Origin: DATEGZ01 sp035519535
GTDB taxonomy: Bacteria > Acidobacteriota > Vicinamibacteria > Vicinamibacterales > SCN-69-37
DNA: 64,000 nucleotides
NCBI GenBank assembly: GCA_035519535.1
Contig: DATIWF010000141.1
Coordinates: forward strand, 7,538-71,537
Direction: 5' to 3'
The notes beneath the pieces are model-generated. The model did no database searches. It was not told the DNA's origin and saw only the letters and a program-made list of their open reading frames with translations. The position numbers and the translations under genes were made by a program. The first letter of the stretch is position 1, and each line of letters opens with the position of its first letter. This document shows, in pieces, positions 34,877 to 43,196 of the stretch.

Positions 34877-35433
34877 GTCCGAGAATCACGGAGCTGCTGC
34901 ATCACCTCGAGGCCAACCGCGCCGAGCTGCGCCGGACGCTCGACGACGTCCCGCCGGCCCGCCGGGGGCGCCGGCCGGGGCTGGATCGCTGGTCGGTCGC
35001 CGAAGTGCTCGAGCACCTCGCCATCGTCGAAGGGCGTGTGACGCAGCGCATGACCGCGGCGCTGGCCGCCGCGCGTGAGGCCGGACTGCCCGCCGACGAC
35101 GGAAGGGGATCCGTCGTCGATCGGTCGTTTCTGGATCGCGTGGCGGATCGGACCACCCGCTTCAAGACGTCCGAGGCCGGCGAGCCGCGCGACGGCCTGA
35201 CGGCCGAGGCTGCGTGGCGCCACCTCGAAGGGACGCGGGCGGCGTTCGTCGATCTCCTGAGGAGCACCGACGGACTCACCGCCGACGCGATCGCCGCGCC
35301 GCATCCGTTCTTCGGCTCCCTCACCTTCTATCAATGGGCGGTCTTCCTCGCGGCGCACGACGTCCGGCACGCCGCCCAGATCCGCGAGATCAACGCTACG
35401 CTTGCAGCGTCCGACACCGCGACGCTCGCCTGA
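34873..35433 (+). CDS. DinB-superfamily protein
   Basis: The 186-residue four-helix protein has the DinB/YfiT pattern: WSVAEVLEHLAIVEGRV near residue 40 and AAHDVRHAAQI near the C-terminus, giving a three-His metal site (H at EHL and HDVRH). Members are metal-dependent thiol transferases or of unknown role. It is translationally coupled to the MerR-type gene and followed five bases later by the M14 peptidase gene. Confidence 0.85.
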   Translation: MSPRITELLHHLEANRAELRRTLDDVPPARRGRRPGLDRWSVAEVLEHLAIVEGRVTQRMTAALAAAREAGLPADDGRGSVVDRSFLDRVADRTTRFKTSEAGEPRDGLTAEAAWRHLEGTRAAFVDLLRSTDGLTADAIAAPHPFFGSLTFYQWAVFLAAHDVRHAAQIREINATLAASDTATLA

Positions 35434-35438
35434 GGTCC

Positions 35439-38213
35439 ATGATGCGCACCCTAGCCCGGCTCTGTCTTGTCTCCCTGCTCGCCGCGCCAATCGTCCTCCA
35501 CGGGCAATCGGGATCGATTCCGACGCCGGAGTCGGTGTTCGGGTTTCCGCCGGGCGCCGACTTCAAGCTCGCGACGTACGAGCAGGTGGTCAGCTACTTC
35601 CAGAAAGTCGACGCGGCGAGCGACCGCATGACGATGGTCCAGGCGGGCAAGACGACGCAGGGGCGGACGTTCTGGTTCGCCCTGATTTCGTCGAAGGAGA
35701 ACCTTGCGAAGGTCGACCATTACCGGGAGATCGCGCGGCGGCTGGCGCACCCGGAGGGGCTGACGGACGCCGAGGCGCGCACGCTCGCGCGCGAGGGCAA
35801 GGCGTTCGTGCACATCGACGGCGGGCTGCACGCGAGCGAAATCGCGGGGCCGCAGCAGACACCGCTGCTGCTCTACGACCTGCTGACGCGCACGAGCGAC
35901 CCGGACATCGCGCAGATCTTCGACAACGTCATCTTCATGCTGTGGCCGACGATCAACCCGGACGGCATGCAGATGGTGACCGACTGGTTCATGCAGCACG
36001 TCGATCCGGCGAACCCGCGCGCGCCGCAGCCGCCGATGCCGTACCTCTATCAGGAGTACGTCGGGCACGACAACAACCGCGACGCCTACATGCTCAACAT
36101 GGTCGAGTCGCGCGTGATGGAGCACACGTGGCGCGACTGGGAGCCGAATCTGGTGTACGTGCTGCACCAGGCGCCGCCGAACCCGTACCGGATCTGGCTG
36201 CCGCCGTTCGCCGAGCCGATCGCGCTGCACGCGCCGCCGATTCCGTCGGGCGAGGTGAACATGATCGGGATGGCCATCGCGCAGGGGCTGGCGCAGCACA
36301 ACCAGCCCGGCGCCGTGCACATGCTCGACACCTACGATGCGTGGTACCCGGGGTACATCGACTACAACCCGATCTTCAAGAACATCCCGTCGTTCTGGAC
36401 CGAAACGGCCGGCGCGTCGGCGATTCCCGGCAACGTGAACGTCAGCAGCGTGCAGCGCCAGCCCAAGGCGCTCTACACCGACCCCTTCCCGGGCGGCGAG
36501 TGGCACCTGCGGAATGCGGTCGAGTACGACGAGACGGCCGCGCTGTCCGTGCTCGAGTACGCGGCGAAGTACAAGGAGTCGCTTCTCTACAGCCGATTTC
36601 AATCGGGCCGCGACCAGATCGCCGCGGGCCGCGCGCAGGCGCCGTACGCGTACGTCGTGCCGCAGGACCAGCGCGATCCCGTGGCGGCCGTCGAGCTGCT
36701 GCGGCGGCTCGCGTTCGCGGGTCTGCGCGTGTACCAGCTGACCGGTGACGCGTCGATCGCGCAGAAGCAGGGCGACAGCGCCTCGACGATTCAGGCGCCC
36801 GCCGGCACGTGGGTGATTCCGACCGATCAGGAGTTCGCCGCGCTCGCGCGCGAGGTCCTCGATCCGCAGGTCTATCCGGACGTGCGTTCGTCGCCGAGCG
36901 AGCCGCTCAACCAGCCGTACGACGCGGCGGGCTGGACGCTGCCCCTCTCGATGGGCGTGACGGTCAACGCGATTCAGGAGCCGCTCGCCGCCGACGTGCG
37001 ATCGAAGATGAAGCTACTTGGATCCCTGCCGGAGCCGAAGGCGAAGCCGACGCCGTACAACCTGGCCGCCAACGCCGCCGTGGATGCAGCGGCATTCGAC
37101 AGCGTGCCGGGCGTCGGCTTCGATTCGAGCCCGGCGGCCGCAGCCGTCGTGCCGCCGGCGGGAAAGATCACGGGCTCGGGGGCGGCGCTCGCGCTCGATC
37201 CGGCGCAGAACAATACGTTCCGCGCGCTCAATCGTGCATGGAAGGCCGGCCTGGACGTCCAGTACGCGAGCGGCAAGTACCTGATCAACGGGCTTTCCGA
37301 GAACGATCAGAACGAGCTCGTGAAGTCGCTCGCGCTCAGCGCACAGCGAATCAACGCGACGGGCACGCCAGTGAAGAAGCCGCGCCTCGCGCTCTACAAC
37401 GCGCCGACAAGCATGGACGAGGGCTGGACGCGCTGGGTGCTCGAGCAGTACGGCTTTGACTTCGCGCTGCTTTCGGCCGACGAGATCCAGGGCGGCCATC
37501 TCCGCGACAAGTACGACGTGCTCATCGTCACCGACGAGGGCGGCGGCCCGTTCGGCGGCGGCGGGCGCGGCGGCGGCGCGCGCGGGGGCGGGGGAGCCGG
37601 CGGACGCGCAGGCGGCGCCGCGGCAGGCGCGGGAGCTGCAGGCGCGGGTGGCGCGGCCGGAGCGGCTGGTGCCGCGGGAGCTGCTGGCGCGGTTGGTGGC
37701 GGAGGCTTTGGCGGACGCGGCGGCGCGCCTCCCGACCCCGAGCGCGTCAAGGCGATCGACGACTTCGTCCGCGCCGGCGGCACGCTCGTCTGCTTCAATC
37801 GCAGCAGCACCTCCGTGATCGACCAGCTCCACCTGCCGGTGAAAAACGCCGTGGCCGGGCTCAACCGGACACAGTTCTTCACGGGCATCTCGCTGCTCGA
37901 CGTCCAGGTCGACAGAACGCAGCGCGTGATGTCGGGCATGCCGGAGCAGGCCGCGGTCTTCTACGACGGCGGCCCCGTGTTCGAAACGCTCGAGGGCTTC
38001 AACGGCGCCGTGCTCGCGAAGTACGCCGACACGGGATCGCCGCTCGCGTCGGGCTACATGCTGGGCGACAGCTACCTGCACGGCAAGGCCGCCGCGCTCG
38101 ACGTCACGCTCGGCGACGGGCACGTCGTGCTGCTCGGCTTCCGCCCGCAGTGGCGCGGACAGCCGTTCGGGACGTTTCGCGTGATCTTCAACGCGGCGAT
38201 ATACGGCCGCTAG
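35439..38213 (+). CDS. Exported M14-family zinc carboxypeptidase with Ala/Gly-rich insert
   Basis: The 924-residue protein has a signal peptide (TLARLCLVSLLAAPIVLHG). The M14 domain shows GGLHASEIAG (zinc His and Glu in HxSE) and a later NPDGMQ-type segment. The C-terminal half has a Rossmann/amidotransferase-like domain interrupted near residues 700-760 by a run of Gly/Ala/Arg repeats such as AAGAAGAAGAAGA. It is paralogous to 27142-30264 and has its insert at the corresponding place. It probably acts in the periplasm. Confidence 0.88.
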   Translation: MMRTLARLCLVSLLAAPIVLHGQSGSIPTPESVFGFPPGADFKLATYEQVVSYFQKVDAASDRMTMVQAGKTTQGRTFWFALISSKENLAKVDHYREIARRLAHPEGLTDAEARTLAREGKAFVHIDGGLHASEIAGPQQTPLLLYDLLTRTSDPDIAQIFDNVIFMLWPTINPDGMQMVTDWFMQHVDPANPRAPQPPMPYLYQEYVGHDNNRDAYMLNMVESRVMEHTWRDWEPNLVYVLHQAPPNPYRIWLPPFAEPIALHAPPIPSGEVNMIGMAIAQGLAQHNQPGAVHMLDTYDAWYPGYIDYNPIFKNIPSFWTETAGASAIPGNVNVSSVQRQPKALYTDPFPGGEWHLRNAVEYDETAALSVLEYAAKYKESLLYSRFQSGRDQIAAGRAQAPYAYVVPQDQRDPVAAVELLRRLAFAGLRVYQLTGDASIAQKQGDSASTIQAPAGTWVIPTDQEFAALAREVLDPQVYPDVRSSPSEPLNQPYDAAGWTLPLSMGVTVNAIQEPLAADVRSKMKLLGSLPEPKAKPTPYNLAANAAVDAAAFDSVPGVGFDSSPAAAAVVPPAGKITGSGAALALDPAQNNTFRALNRAWKAGLDVQYASGKYLINGLSENDQNELVKSLALSAQRINATGTPVKKPRLALYNAPTSMDEGWTRWVLEQYGFDFALLSADEIQGGHLRDKYDVLIVTDEGGGPFGGGGRGGGARGGGGAGGRAGGAAAGAGAAGAGGAAGAAGAAGAAGAVGGGGFGGRGGAPPDPERVKAIDDFVRAGGTLVCFNRSSTSVIDQLHLPVKNAVAGLNRTQFFTGISLLDVQVDRTQRVMSGMPEQAAVFYDGGPVFETLEGFNGAVLAKYADTGSPLASGYMLGDSYLHGKAAALDVTLGDGHVVLLGFRPQWRGQPFGTFRVIFNAAIYGR

Positions 38214-38257
38214 CTCCGAGGGCCGCCGGCCTCGTCTGCTCGCGGCGCGGCCGCGGT

Positions 38258-38560
38258 CTACGGTCGCTGCAAGTCCAGCGGCAGCACAGGATTCATCAGC
38301 GACGCGCCACCATCGGCCGCGATCGTCTGGCCGGTGATCCATTGCGCGTCCGCCGAGCACAGCGCCGCCACGGCGCCGCCGACGTCGGCCGGCGTACCGG
38401 CGCGCCTGGTTGGTCCCCAGCCGCTGCGCAACCATGCGAGCATCGAGGCGCACAGCTCCGGTGGCAGATGGTTGACGATGCTGTCATCGGTAATGCCCGG
38501 ACAGACGGCGTTGACCGTGATGTTTCGCGGCGCGAGTGCGACCGCGAAATACCGACACAT
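38258..38560 (-). pseudogene. Remnant of a short-chain dehydrogenase (C-terminal half)
   Basis: About 100 residues match the SDR C-terminus: LAPRNITVNAVCPG, GTPADVGGAVAALCS and ITGQTIAADGG. The Rossmann TGxxxGIG and catalytic YxxxK motifs are missing, since the frame begins just after where YxxxK would be. Sequence upstream of about 38570 is unrelated and contains an in-frame stop. It is a broken gene. Confidence 0.85.
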
Positions 38561-38591
38561 CGCCTCGAGCGGTCAAACAAAGGAGCACACC

Positions 38592-38835
38592 ATGAGACGA
38601 GTCGGGATTCCTGTCGCGTTCGCGTTGCTGAGCTTCGGTGCGGTGCTTGCGGGCATGGCGCTGGAGCCGTGGGGCGGCGCCATTCTGAAATGGCCCGAGG
38701 ACCGTGCTGAAGACAAAGGCCTCACCGTCTGGCATGTCGCGCCGTGACGACGACAACGGCACGTTCGCCTGGATCATGGACCCGGACCGCAACAAGGTCG
38801 AGCTGTGGGAGCCGAAGTCGTCGGAGAGGCCATGA
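38592..38835 (+). pseudogene. Remnant of a VOC/glyoxalase gene with internal deletion and frameshift
   Basis: A 51-codon frame from ATG 38592, with AAGGAG upstream, contains the VOC-like stretch PWGGAILKWPEDRAEDKGL and VWHVA, then stops. In the +1 frame from about 38734 comes TFAWIMDPDRNKVELWEP, the usual C-terminal end of the same family. The central 50-60 residues are missing. The N-terminus does not look like VOC, so this is probably a decayed gene, though a short product could still be made. Confidence 0.7.
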
Positions 38836-38874
38836 CGCGACGGCTCAGCGGACTCGTCGCCGCGCGCGATCGAA

Positions 38875-39426
38875 TTACTCCTTCAGCAACCGTTCCAACT
38901 GTCGTTTCAGTGTGGTCCGATAGTCCTCGAACCACTTGAGGTAGCCGACGTGCCTTAGCCTGAGCTTGCCGGATCTGTCCAGAATGCAGAAGGTCGGAAT
39001 CCCTCTGGGCCTGACCAGTGCGTCGGCGACCCGTGAGTCCCTGTCGTAGGCAAAAGGGACCGTGTAGTCGTATTGCGCAACGAATCGGCGCGCGTCTTCG
39101 ATCGAATTGTTCCACGAGGTATTTACCGCGAGAATCACGACGTCGGGATTCTGACGATACTCGTTGTACACCTCTTCAAGTAAGGGCAAGGTCCTTCTAC
39201 ATGGTCCGCACCAGGTGGCCCAGAAGTCCAGCACGACCACCTTGTTCCTGAAAGTGTCGGGGGTGATGATTTCTCCGTCGAGCGTCTGCAGTTCAAGGGC
39301 TGGGGCTTCTTTGTCGAAATGCTCCAGGACATAGACCTCATACGCCTCCTTGCGCAACGCCACGAGGAGAACGACGATCAGGAGCACGGCTGACAGCACC
39401 ATCCAGCGGTTTCTGGTGATTTTCAT
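38875..39426 (-). CDS. TlpA-like thiol-disulfide oxidoreductase
   Basis: The 183-residue protein has an N-terminal membrane anchor (WMVLSAVLLIVVLLVAL) and a periplasmic thioredoxin fold with the redox motif WCGPC in DFWATWCGPCRRTLP. The cis-Pro region is RGIPTFCILD. GGGAG lies eight bases before the ATG at 39426. It probably reduces disulfides in exported proteins such as cytochrome c precursors. Its codon use looks less GC-rich than its neighbours, in a region of remnants. Confidence 0.92.
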   Translation of the reverse strand: MKITRNRWMVLSAVLLIVVLLVALRKEAYEVYVLEHFDKEAPALELQTLDGEIITPDTFRNKVVVLDFWATWCGPCRRTLPLLEEVYNEYRQNPDVVILAVNTSWNNSIEDARRFVAQYDYTVPFAYDRDSRVADALVRPRGIPTFCILDRSGKLRLRHVGYLKWFEDYRTTLKRQLERLLKE

Positions 39427-39964
39427 GTTGTCGCTCCCTCTCATCCACGCCATTCGTCTTGTGCCGACAGCGTGACAACCCATGGGGAATGCGTGCGCAG
39501 GTGCAGAAGTCGTGCCCGCCCGAGCGGGCGTTGACTGCGATCCGGAGGCTGGACCTTGACCGGATACGTCCAGCTTCCGCGACCGACGAGTGCCAAGGCT
39601 GCGCCTGTGGAGAGAACCTCAGGTTGATGTCGCTTCGGGATGAAGGGGGAGCGGGTGGATGCGTCCGGTCCCGCACATCGACGGCCGACCGAGGGGCGCG
39701 AGGCTATCCGATCGGAAAGAGGTCCTCGAGCCACTCGACCGGCCCCGCGTCTGGGGGCGAGCTCCTGTGTGTACGCGAGGGTCGTGTTGCGCTATCGCGC
39801 CGCTCCGAGTCAAGCCGGCCGCGTAGTTTCGCTCACACGGCTCGCCGCCTCTCGATCCCGGGACTCTGCTCCGGACCAGCTACGCTCACTCGTCCAGCCC
39901 GACCGCGGCTTGCGCGAAATCGGTCGCCGTCAATTCCACGGCGAACGCGATGTTGGCGGTGCGC
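39427..39964. other. 538-bp stretch without a recognisable intact gene
   Basis: Frames here are short and match nothing I recognise. The exception is 39704-39742, where 33 of 39 bases match the 3' end of the microcompartment shell gene at 42862-42900, including an aligned stop. The minus-strand frame ends PVEWLEDLFPIG, against PVEGLEDVFPIE in the intact gene. The rest holds no obvious RNA gene or repeat. Confidence 0.6.
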
Positions 39965-40420
39965 CTACTGGTCGACTGTGTAGCCCGAAAGCGTGCATGT
40001 CGTCAGATCAGTCGTGAAGATCCGCAGATTGAGATCCGTTCCCGGATCAAAATACACCCGAGCCGCGGCATCGGCCACGAGGACTGTGCCGCTGACATTA
40101 ATCACCGGAACCGAGAACACGATGTTTGCGTGGCTTAGTGTCCCGTTGAAAATCCCTGCGTACAACGAGGACGCAAGCGACGTGCAGTTCATGTGCTCAA
40201 GGACGAATTTTTTTCCAGCCGGTACGGTATAGACGGTGTCGAAGCTGCTCGTGGTGGTGAACTTCCTGATCACCACGGCCTGCCGCGATGGCTCGTCCAC
40301 GTCGCGCATGAGCGCCGCGCGGACCTGGGCCACCACGGTTCTTGGAGCGAACACGGCGACGGTGACGCCGACGACCGCGATCACACCGAGGGCAGTGAGG
40401 GTGTTCTTCAGAGCTCGCAT
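39965..40420 (-). CDS. Exported protein of unknown function
   Basis: The 151-residue protein starts at ATG 40420 behind a strong GGAGG six bases upstream. An N-terminal hydrophobic segment (TALGVIAVVGVTVAVFA) is followed by a beta-rich region (TVYTVPAGKKFVLEHMNCTS) with two Cys. The frame continues 106 codons upstream but without a ribosome site or family support. No function is recognised. Confidence 0.75.
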   Translation of the reverse strand: MRALKNTLTALGVIAVVGVTVAVFAPRTVVAQVRAALMRDVDEPSRQAVVIRKFTTTSSFDTVYTVPAGKKFVLEHMNCTSLASSLYAGIFNGTLSHANIVFSVPVINVSGTVLVADAAARVYFDPGTDLNLRIFTTDLTTCTLSGYTVDQ

Positions 40421-40753
40421 GGAGACCTCCGGAAAGACGGTTCGACGCATTTGCGCACGCGGCTGGGCCGGCAGGGCGACACCGCTCTGGGCGTGAAGGA
40501 CTGTGATGGCACTGGCTGCGGCGACGGCCGCGCAGTTGCAACAGAAATGCCAGCGAGCACGACTGCTGCCTATCGGCGCGACCAGTCTCGGATGCCGGAA
40601 GGAAACATACCTGGAGTTGACTAAAGTCAAACCGATTGGCGCCGCCCGCCTGGCGCGCAGGCGCCGCTGCGAGAGCGCTCTCACGGACTCATTGGCGGTC
40701 TTCTTGCAAGTCGCCTTATTGCCACCCGTCGTCAACACTTCCGGAGGCCGCCT
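40421..40753. other. Divergent intergenic region, possible promoters
   Basis: No gene is seen in these 333 bases. A palindrome TTGACT-AA-AGTCAA at 40617-40630 offers a -35-like TTGACT on both strands. On the minus strand TATGTT follows at 15 bp, a possible promoter for the 39965-40420 gene. On the plus strand no good -10 follows. Confidence 0.35.
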
Positions 40754-41368
40754 GTGTCCCGATTCCTCGTCGCCGCCGTCTGCATCCTGCTGCTGGCGCC
40801 CACGCCAGCACGCGCGCTTCCGGTCACGTTCAGCGGCAGTCTGGACGATTCAGGCAATGCCGCGCTCGTCGGCAGCGATCTTGGACCGGCGCTGTTCGGT
40901 AACGACTTTGACGTCGCGAACAACGTCGCCCTGTATTCACTCGTTATCTCGCCACTCGAGGCAGGCACCGTGACGTTTCAGAGTGTCGGGTACGGCCTCG
41001 GGGGTATCGAGCCATACCTCACTCTGTTCCAAGGCACCGGCCCGACGGCCACCTTCCTCGACTCGAACTACTTCATCCCCGACATTGACTTCACCCTGTC
41101 ACGGTCGCTCGCCGCGGGTTCGTATACGGTGGCGATCGGATCGTTTGAGAACATGTCCTTCGCCGAGAATCTGGGCGTTCCCTTCACGTTCGCCGACGGG
41201 TTCATTGGAGTTGGCGTGCCGAGCAGCGGAACCTACTACTATGAGGTCCATGTCACCGCGGGAAATGCGTCCGAGCCGCCGCCGGTTCCGGAGCCTGCGA
41301 GCTTGACGCTGCTCGCGCTTGGCGTCGCCGGGTGGATTGGGCACCGCCGGACCAGCCTGCGATCATGA
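40754..41368 (+). CDS. PEP-CTERM exported protein
   Basis: The 204-residue protein starts at a GTG with GGAGG seven bases upstream. It has a signal peptide, a beta-sandwich-like body (AGTVTFQSVGYGLGGIEPYL) of the DVUA0089-like type and a C-terminal sorting tag VPEPASLTLLALGVAGWIG followed by Arg-rich HRRTSLRS. PEP-CTERM proteins are cut by an exosortase and linked to exopolysaccharide production. No exosortase gene is in the window. Confidence 0.85.
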   Translation: MSRFLVAAVCILLLAPTPARALPVTFSGSLDDSGNAALVGSDLGPALFGNDFDVANNVALYSLVISPLEAGTVTFQSVGYGLGGIEPYLTLFQGTGPTATFLDSNYFIPDIDFTLSRSLAAGSYTVAIGSFENMSFAENLGVPFTFADGFIGVGVPSSGTYYYEVHVTAGNASEPPPVPEPASLTLLALGVAGWIGHRRTSLRS

Positions 41369-41375
41369 GGTGAGC

Positions 41376-41855
41376 ATGCGGTTGGCGTCGTCGCTCGTCT
41401 TGCTACTACTGCCGTTGCTGCCACTCGCTCAGACGCCCGACGTCAATCAGCCTGGCGTACTCGAAGAACTGAAGAGCGTCCGCGCGACGCTTGAAAAGCT
41501 CGAGAAAGGTCAACGGATGCTCGTCGCCCTGATGAGAATCCAGATTGATGAGGGCCGGATGGCCGGCCTCGAAGCGGAGCGCAAACAGTTGACGGCGGAG
41601 GAGACCACGCTGAACGAGCGGGTCACGCAGCTCTCGGCCGCGGCGGCCAACCCCGCGACATCCCGCCTCGCCACGCCCACAGGGTCGTCCCAAGCCCAGG
41701 CCGCGCAGGACGCTGCGAACGGGGCTCGCCTCGACGAGGCGACGCGGCGGCTCGATGGCGTACGGTCGAGGCTGCGAACGACGGAAGCTTCGATCGCGGC
41801 GTTGCGAAACGAGATCTCGTCGTGGGAGCAGTACTTTCAGGACGCCATGCGGTAG
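41376..41855 (+). CDS. Exported coiled-coil protein
   Basis: The 159-residue protein has a short signal peptide (SSLVLLLLPLLPLAQ) and two heptad-rich helices (LEELKSVRATLEKLEKGQRM; ARLDEATRRLDGVRSRLRTT) separated by an Ala/Thr-rich linker. It begins eight bases after the PEP-CTERM gene stop with GAGG upstream, so the two are probably cotranscribed. No family is recognised. Confidence 0.7.
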   Translation: MRLASSLVLLLLPLLPLAQTPDVNQPGVLEELKSVRATLEKLEKGQRMLVALMRIQIDEGRMAGLEAERKQLTAEETTLNERVTQLSAAAANPATSRLATPTGSSQAQAAQDAANGARLDEATRRLDGVRSRLRTTEASIAALRNEISSWEQYFQDAMR

Positions 41856-42247
41856 GGTCCGATCTGCCCGGCCCAATCCTGCAGCGCAATCAGGGCCGAG
41901 CAACAGCAAGACGAGCCCCTCGACCGGCCGCGTCGAGCGTTCGAAGGGTCGACGTCCGCCAGCGTGATCGGCGGCCATCCTGCGCCAGGACGCGCTGTCG
42001 ATCCGAGCGACGCCCGTACGCCAGGGATGCCTCTCCATACAGCTTTGGCGATCACCCCCCGAGATTGTCGAGAATCGCGTCGTCGGCGGCGAATTCTGTG
42101 ACTGTCGGACGAAGCCGTCGACAACGGGATCGCGCGTATCCCCTTTCCCTGCTACTACATGAGGCCTCGGGGGATGATTACAGAAAAGGAGGGACGCCCG
42201 GCATTCACGTTGCTCCCTTAGGCAGTCGCCTGGAGGGGACGACTGGC
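41856..42247. other. 392-bp region upstream of the pilin gene
   Basis: No protein gene is supported here. The 3' part holds a sigma-54-type promoter at 42199-42214 and the pilin ribosome site GGAGGGG at 42232-42238. The first 300 bases have no recognisable repeat or RNA gene. Regulator-binding sites for the promoter would be expected there. Confidence 0.5.
42199..42214 (+). promoter_or_regulatory. Sigma-54-type promoter for the pilin gene
   Basis: CGGCATTCACGTTGCT fits the -24/-12 pattern TGGCAC-N5-TTGCW, with GG and GC at the required 12-bp spacing (42200-42201 and 42212-42213). Transcription would start near 42226, before the GGAGGGG at 42232. Sigma-54 control through PilR is known for pilA genes. 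Confidence 0.6.
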
Positions 42248-42781
42248 ATGAGAGGCGGAGCGGATCGGGGATTCACCCTCATCGAGTTGCTGCTCGTCGT
42301 GACGATCATCAGCATCATTGCCGCGATTGCCGTGCCTGGGCTCCTGCGTGCCCGGATGACGGGCAACGAGACGTCGGCGATCGCGTCGCTGAAGGTCACG
42401 ACGTCGGCGCAGGTCGCCTATTCCGCATCGTGCGGGCAGGGGGGCTACGCGGCGAACTTCGCCGTGTTGGGCACGCCGCCGAACGGCACGACTGAGGCGT
42501 TCATCTCGCAGGATCTCGGCGACGCGAACAATCAGCCGCCGATCAAGAGTGGCTACCAGTTCGATCTCGTGGCGGATCAGATGTCACAGGCCGGACCGAA
42601 CGACTGCAACGGCACGGCAACGATCACCGCGTGGTATGCCACGGGCGTGCCGCAGACGTTCGGCATTGGCGGCGAACGATCATTCGCCGTGAACACGGGC
42701 AACACGATCTGGCAGAACAACACGGGGGCTGCGCCGACCTCGCCGTTCGCGTCCGCCAACGGTGATATGCCCGTCGAGTAG
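42248..42781 (+). CDS. Type IV pilin-like prepilin
   Basis: The 177-residue protein has a class III signal: short basic leader, then G-FTLIELLLVVTIISIIAAIA, with cleavage expected after Gly8 and Glu at +5. The hydrophobic helix continues to ARMTGNETSAIASL, the usual alphaN/alphaC of major pilins in this phylum. The globular part has two Cys that may form the D-region disulfide. It is a lone gene here behind a sigma-54-like promoter. A major pilin (pilA) or pseudopilin role is likely. Confidence 0.88.
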   Translation: MRGGADRGFTLIELLLVVTIISIIAAIAVPGLLRARMTGNETSAIASLKVTTSAQVAYSASCGQGGYAANFAVLGTPPNGTTEAFISQDLGDANNQPPIKSGYQFDLVADQMSQAGPNDCNGTATITAWYATGVPQTFGIGGERSFAVNTGNTIWQNNTGAAPTSPFASANGDMPVE

Positions 42782-42861
42782 GGTCAGCCTGGCTCCCCAA
42801 GCGCGCCGGGTGTCGGAGTCCCGGCCTCATTCGCGAAGACGTGGCTCGCTCCTCCGCGACG

Positions 42862-43152
42862 CTACTCGATCGGGAAGACGTCCTCGAGCCCCTCGACGGG
42901 GCGGGGGATGACGTGGACGCCGACGAGCTCGCCGACCTTGCGCGCGGCGGCGGCGCCGGCGTCGGTTGCGGCCTTCACGGACGCGACGTCGCCGCGGACG
43001 ATGGCCGTCACGAGTCCGGCGTCAACTTTCTGCCAGCCGACGAAGACGACGTTCGCGGTCTTGACCATCGCGTCGGTCGCCTCGATCATGCCGACGAACC
43101 CGCGGGTCTCGACCAATCCCAACGCCTCACCGGGCAGGACCTTAGGTGTCAT
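42862..43152 (-). CDS. Bacterial microcompartment shell protein (BMC-H)
   Basis: The 96-residue single BMC domain begins EALGLVETRGFVGMIEATDAM, has the pore-lining region AIVRGDVASVKAATDAG and ends PVEGLEDVFPIE. This is the hexamer-forming PduA/EutM/CcmK type. It starts 44 bp after the stop of the DSD1-type PLP enzyme, in the same direction, so the two probably form an operon. No other shell gene (BMC-T, BMC-P) is in the window, which makes it a satellite locus. ATG 43152 gives the standard family start. Confidence 0.92.
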   Translation of the reverse strand: MTPKVLPGEALGLVETRGFVGMIEATDAMVKTANVVFVGWQKVDAGLVTAIVRGDVASVKAATDAGAAAARKVGELVGVHVIPRPVEGLEDVFPIE

Positions 43153-43196
43153 GAATGTTCTCTGGCATTGAAGATTTTCGCAATGCAGGTGGCACT

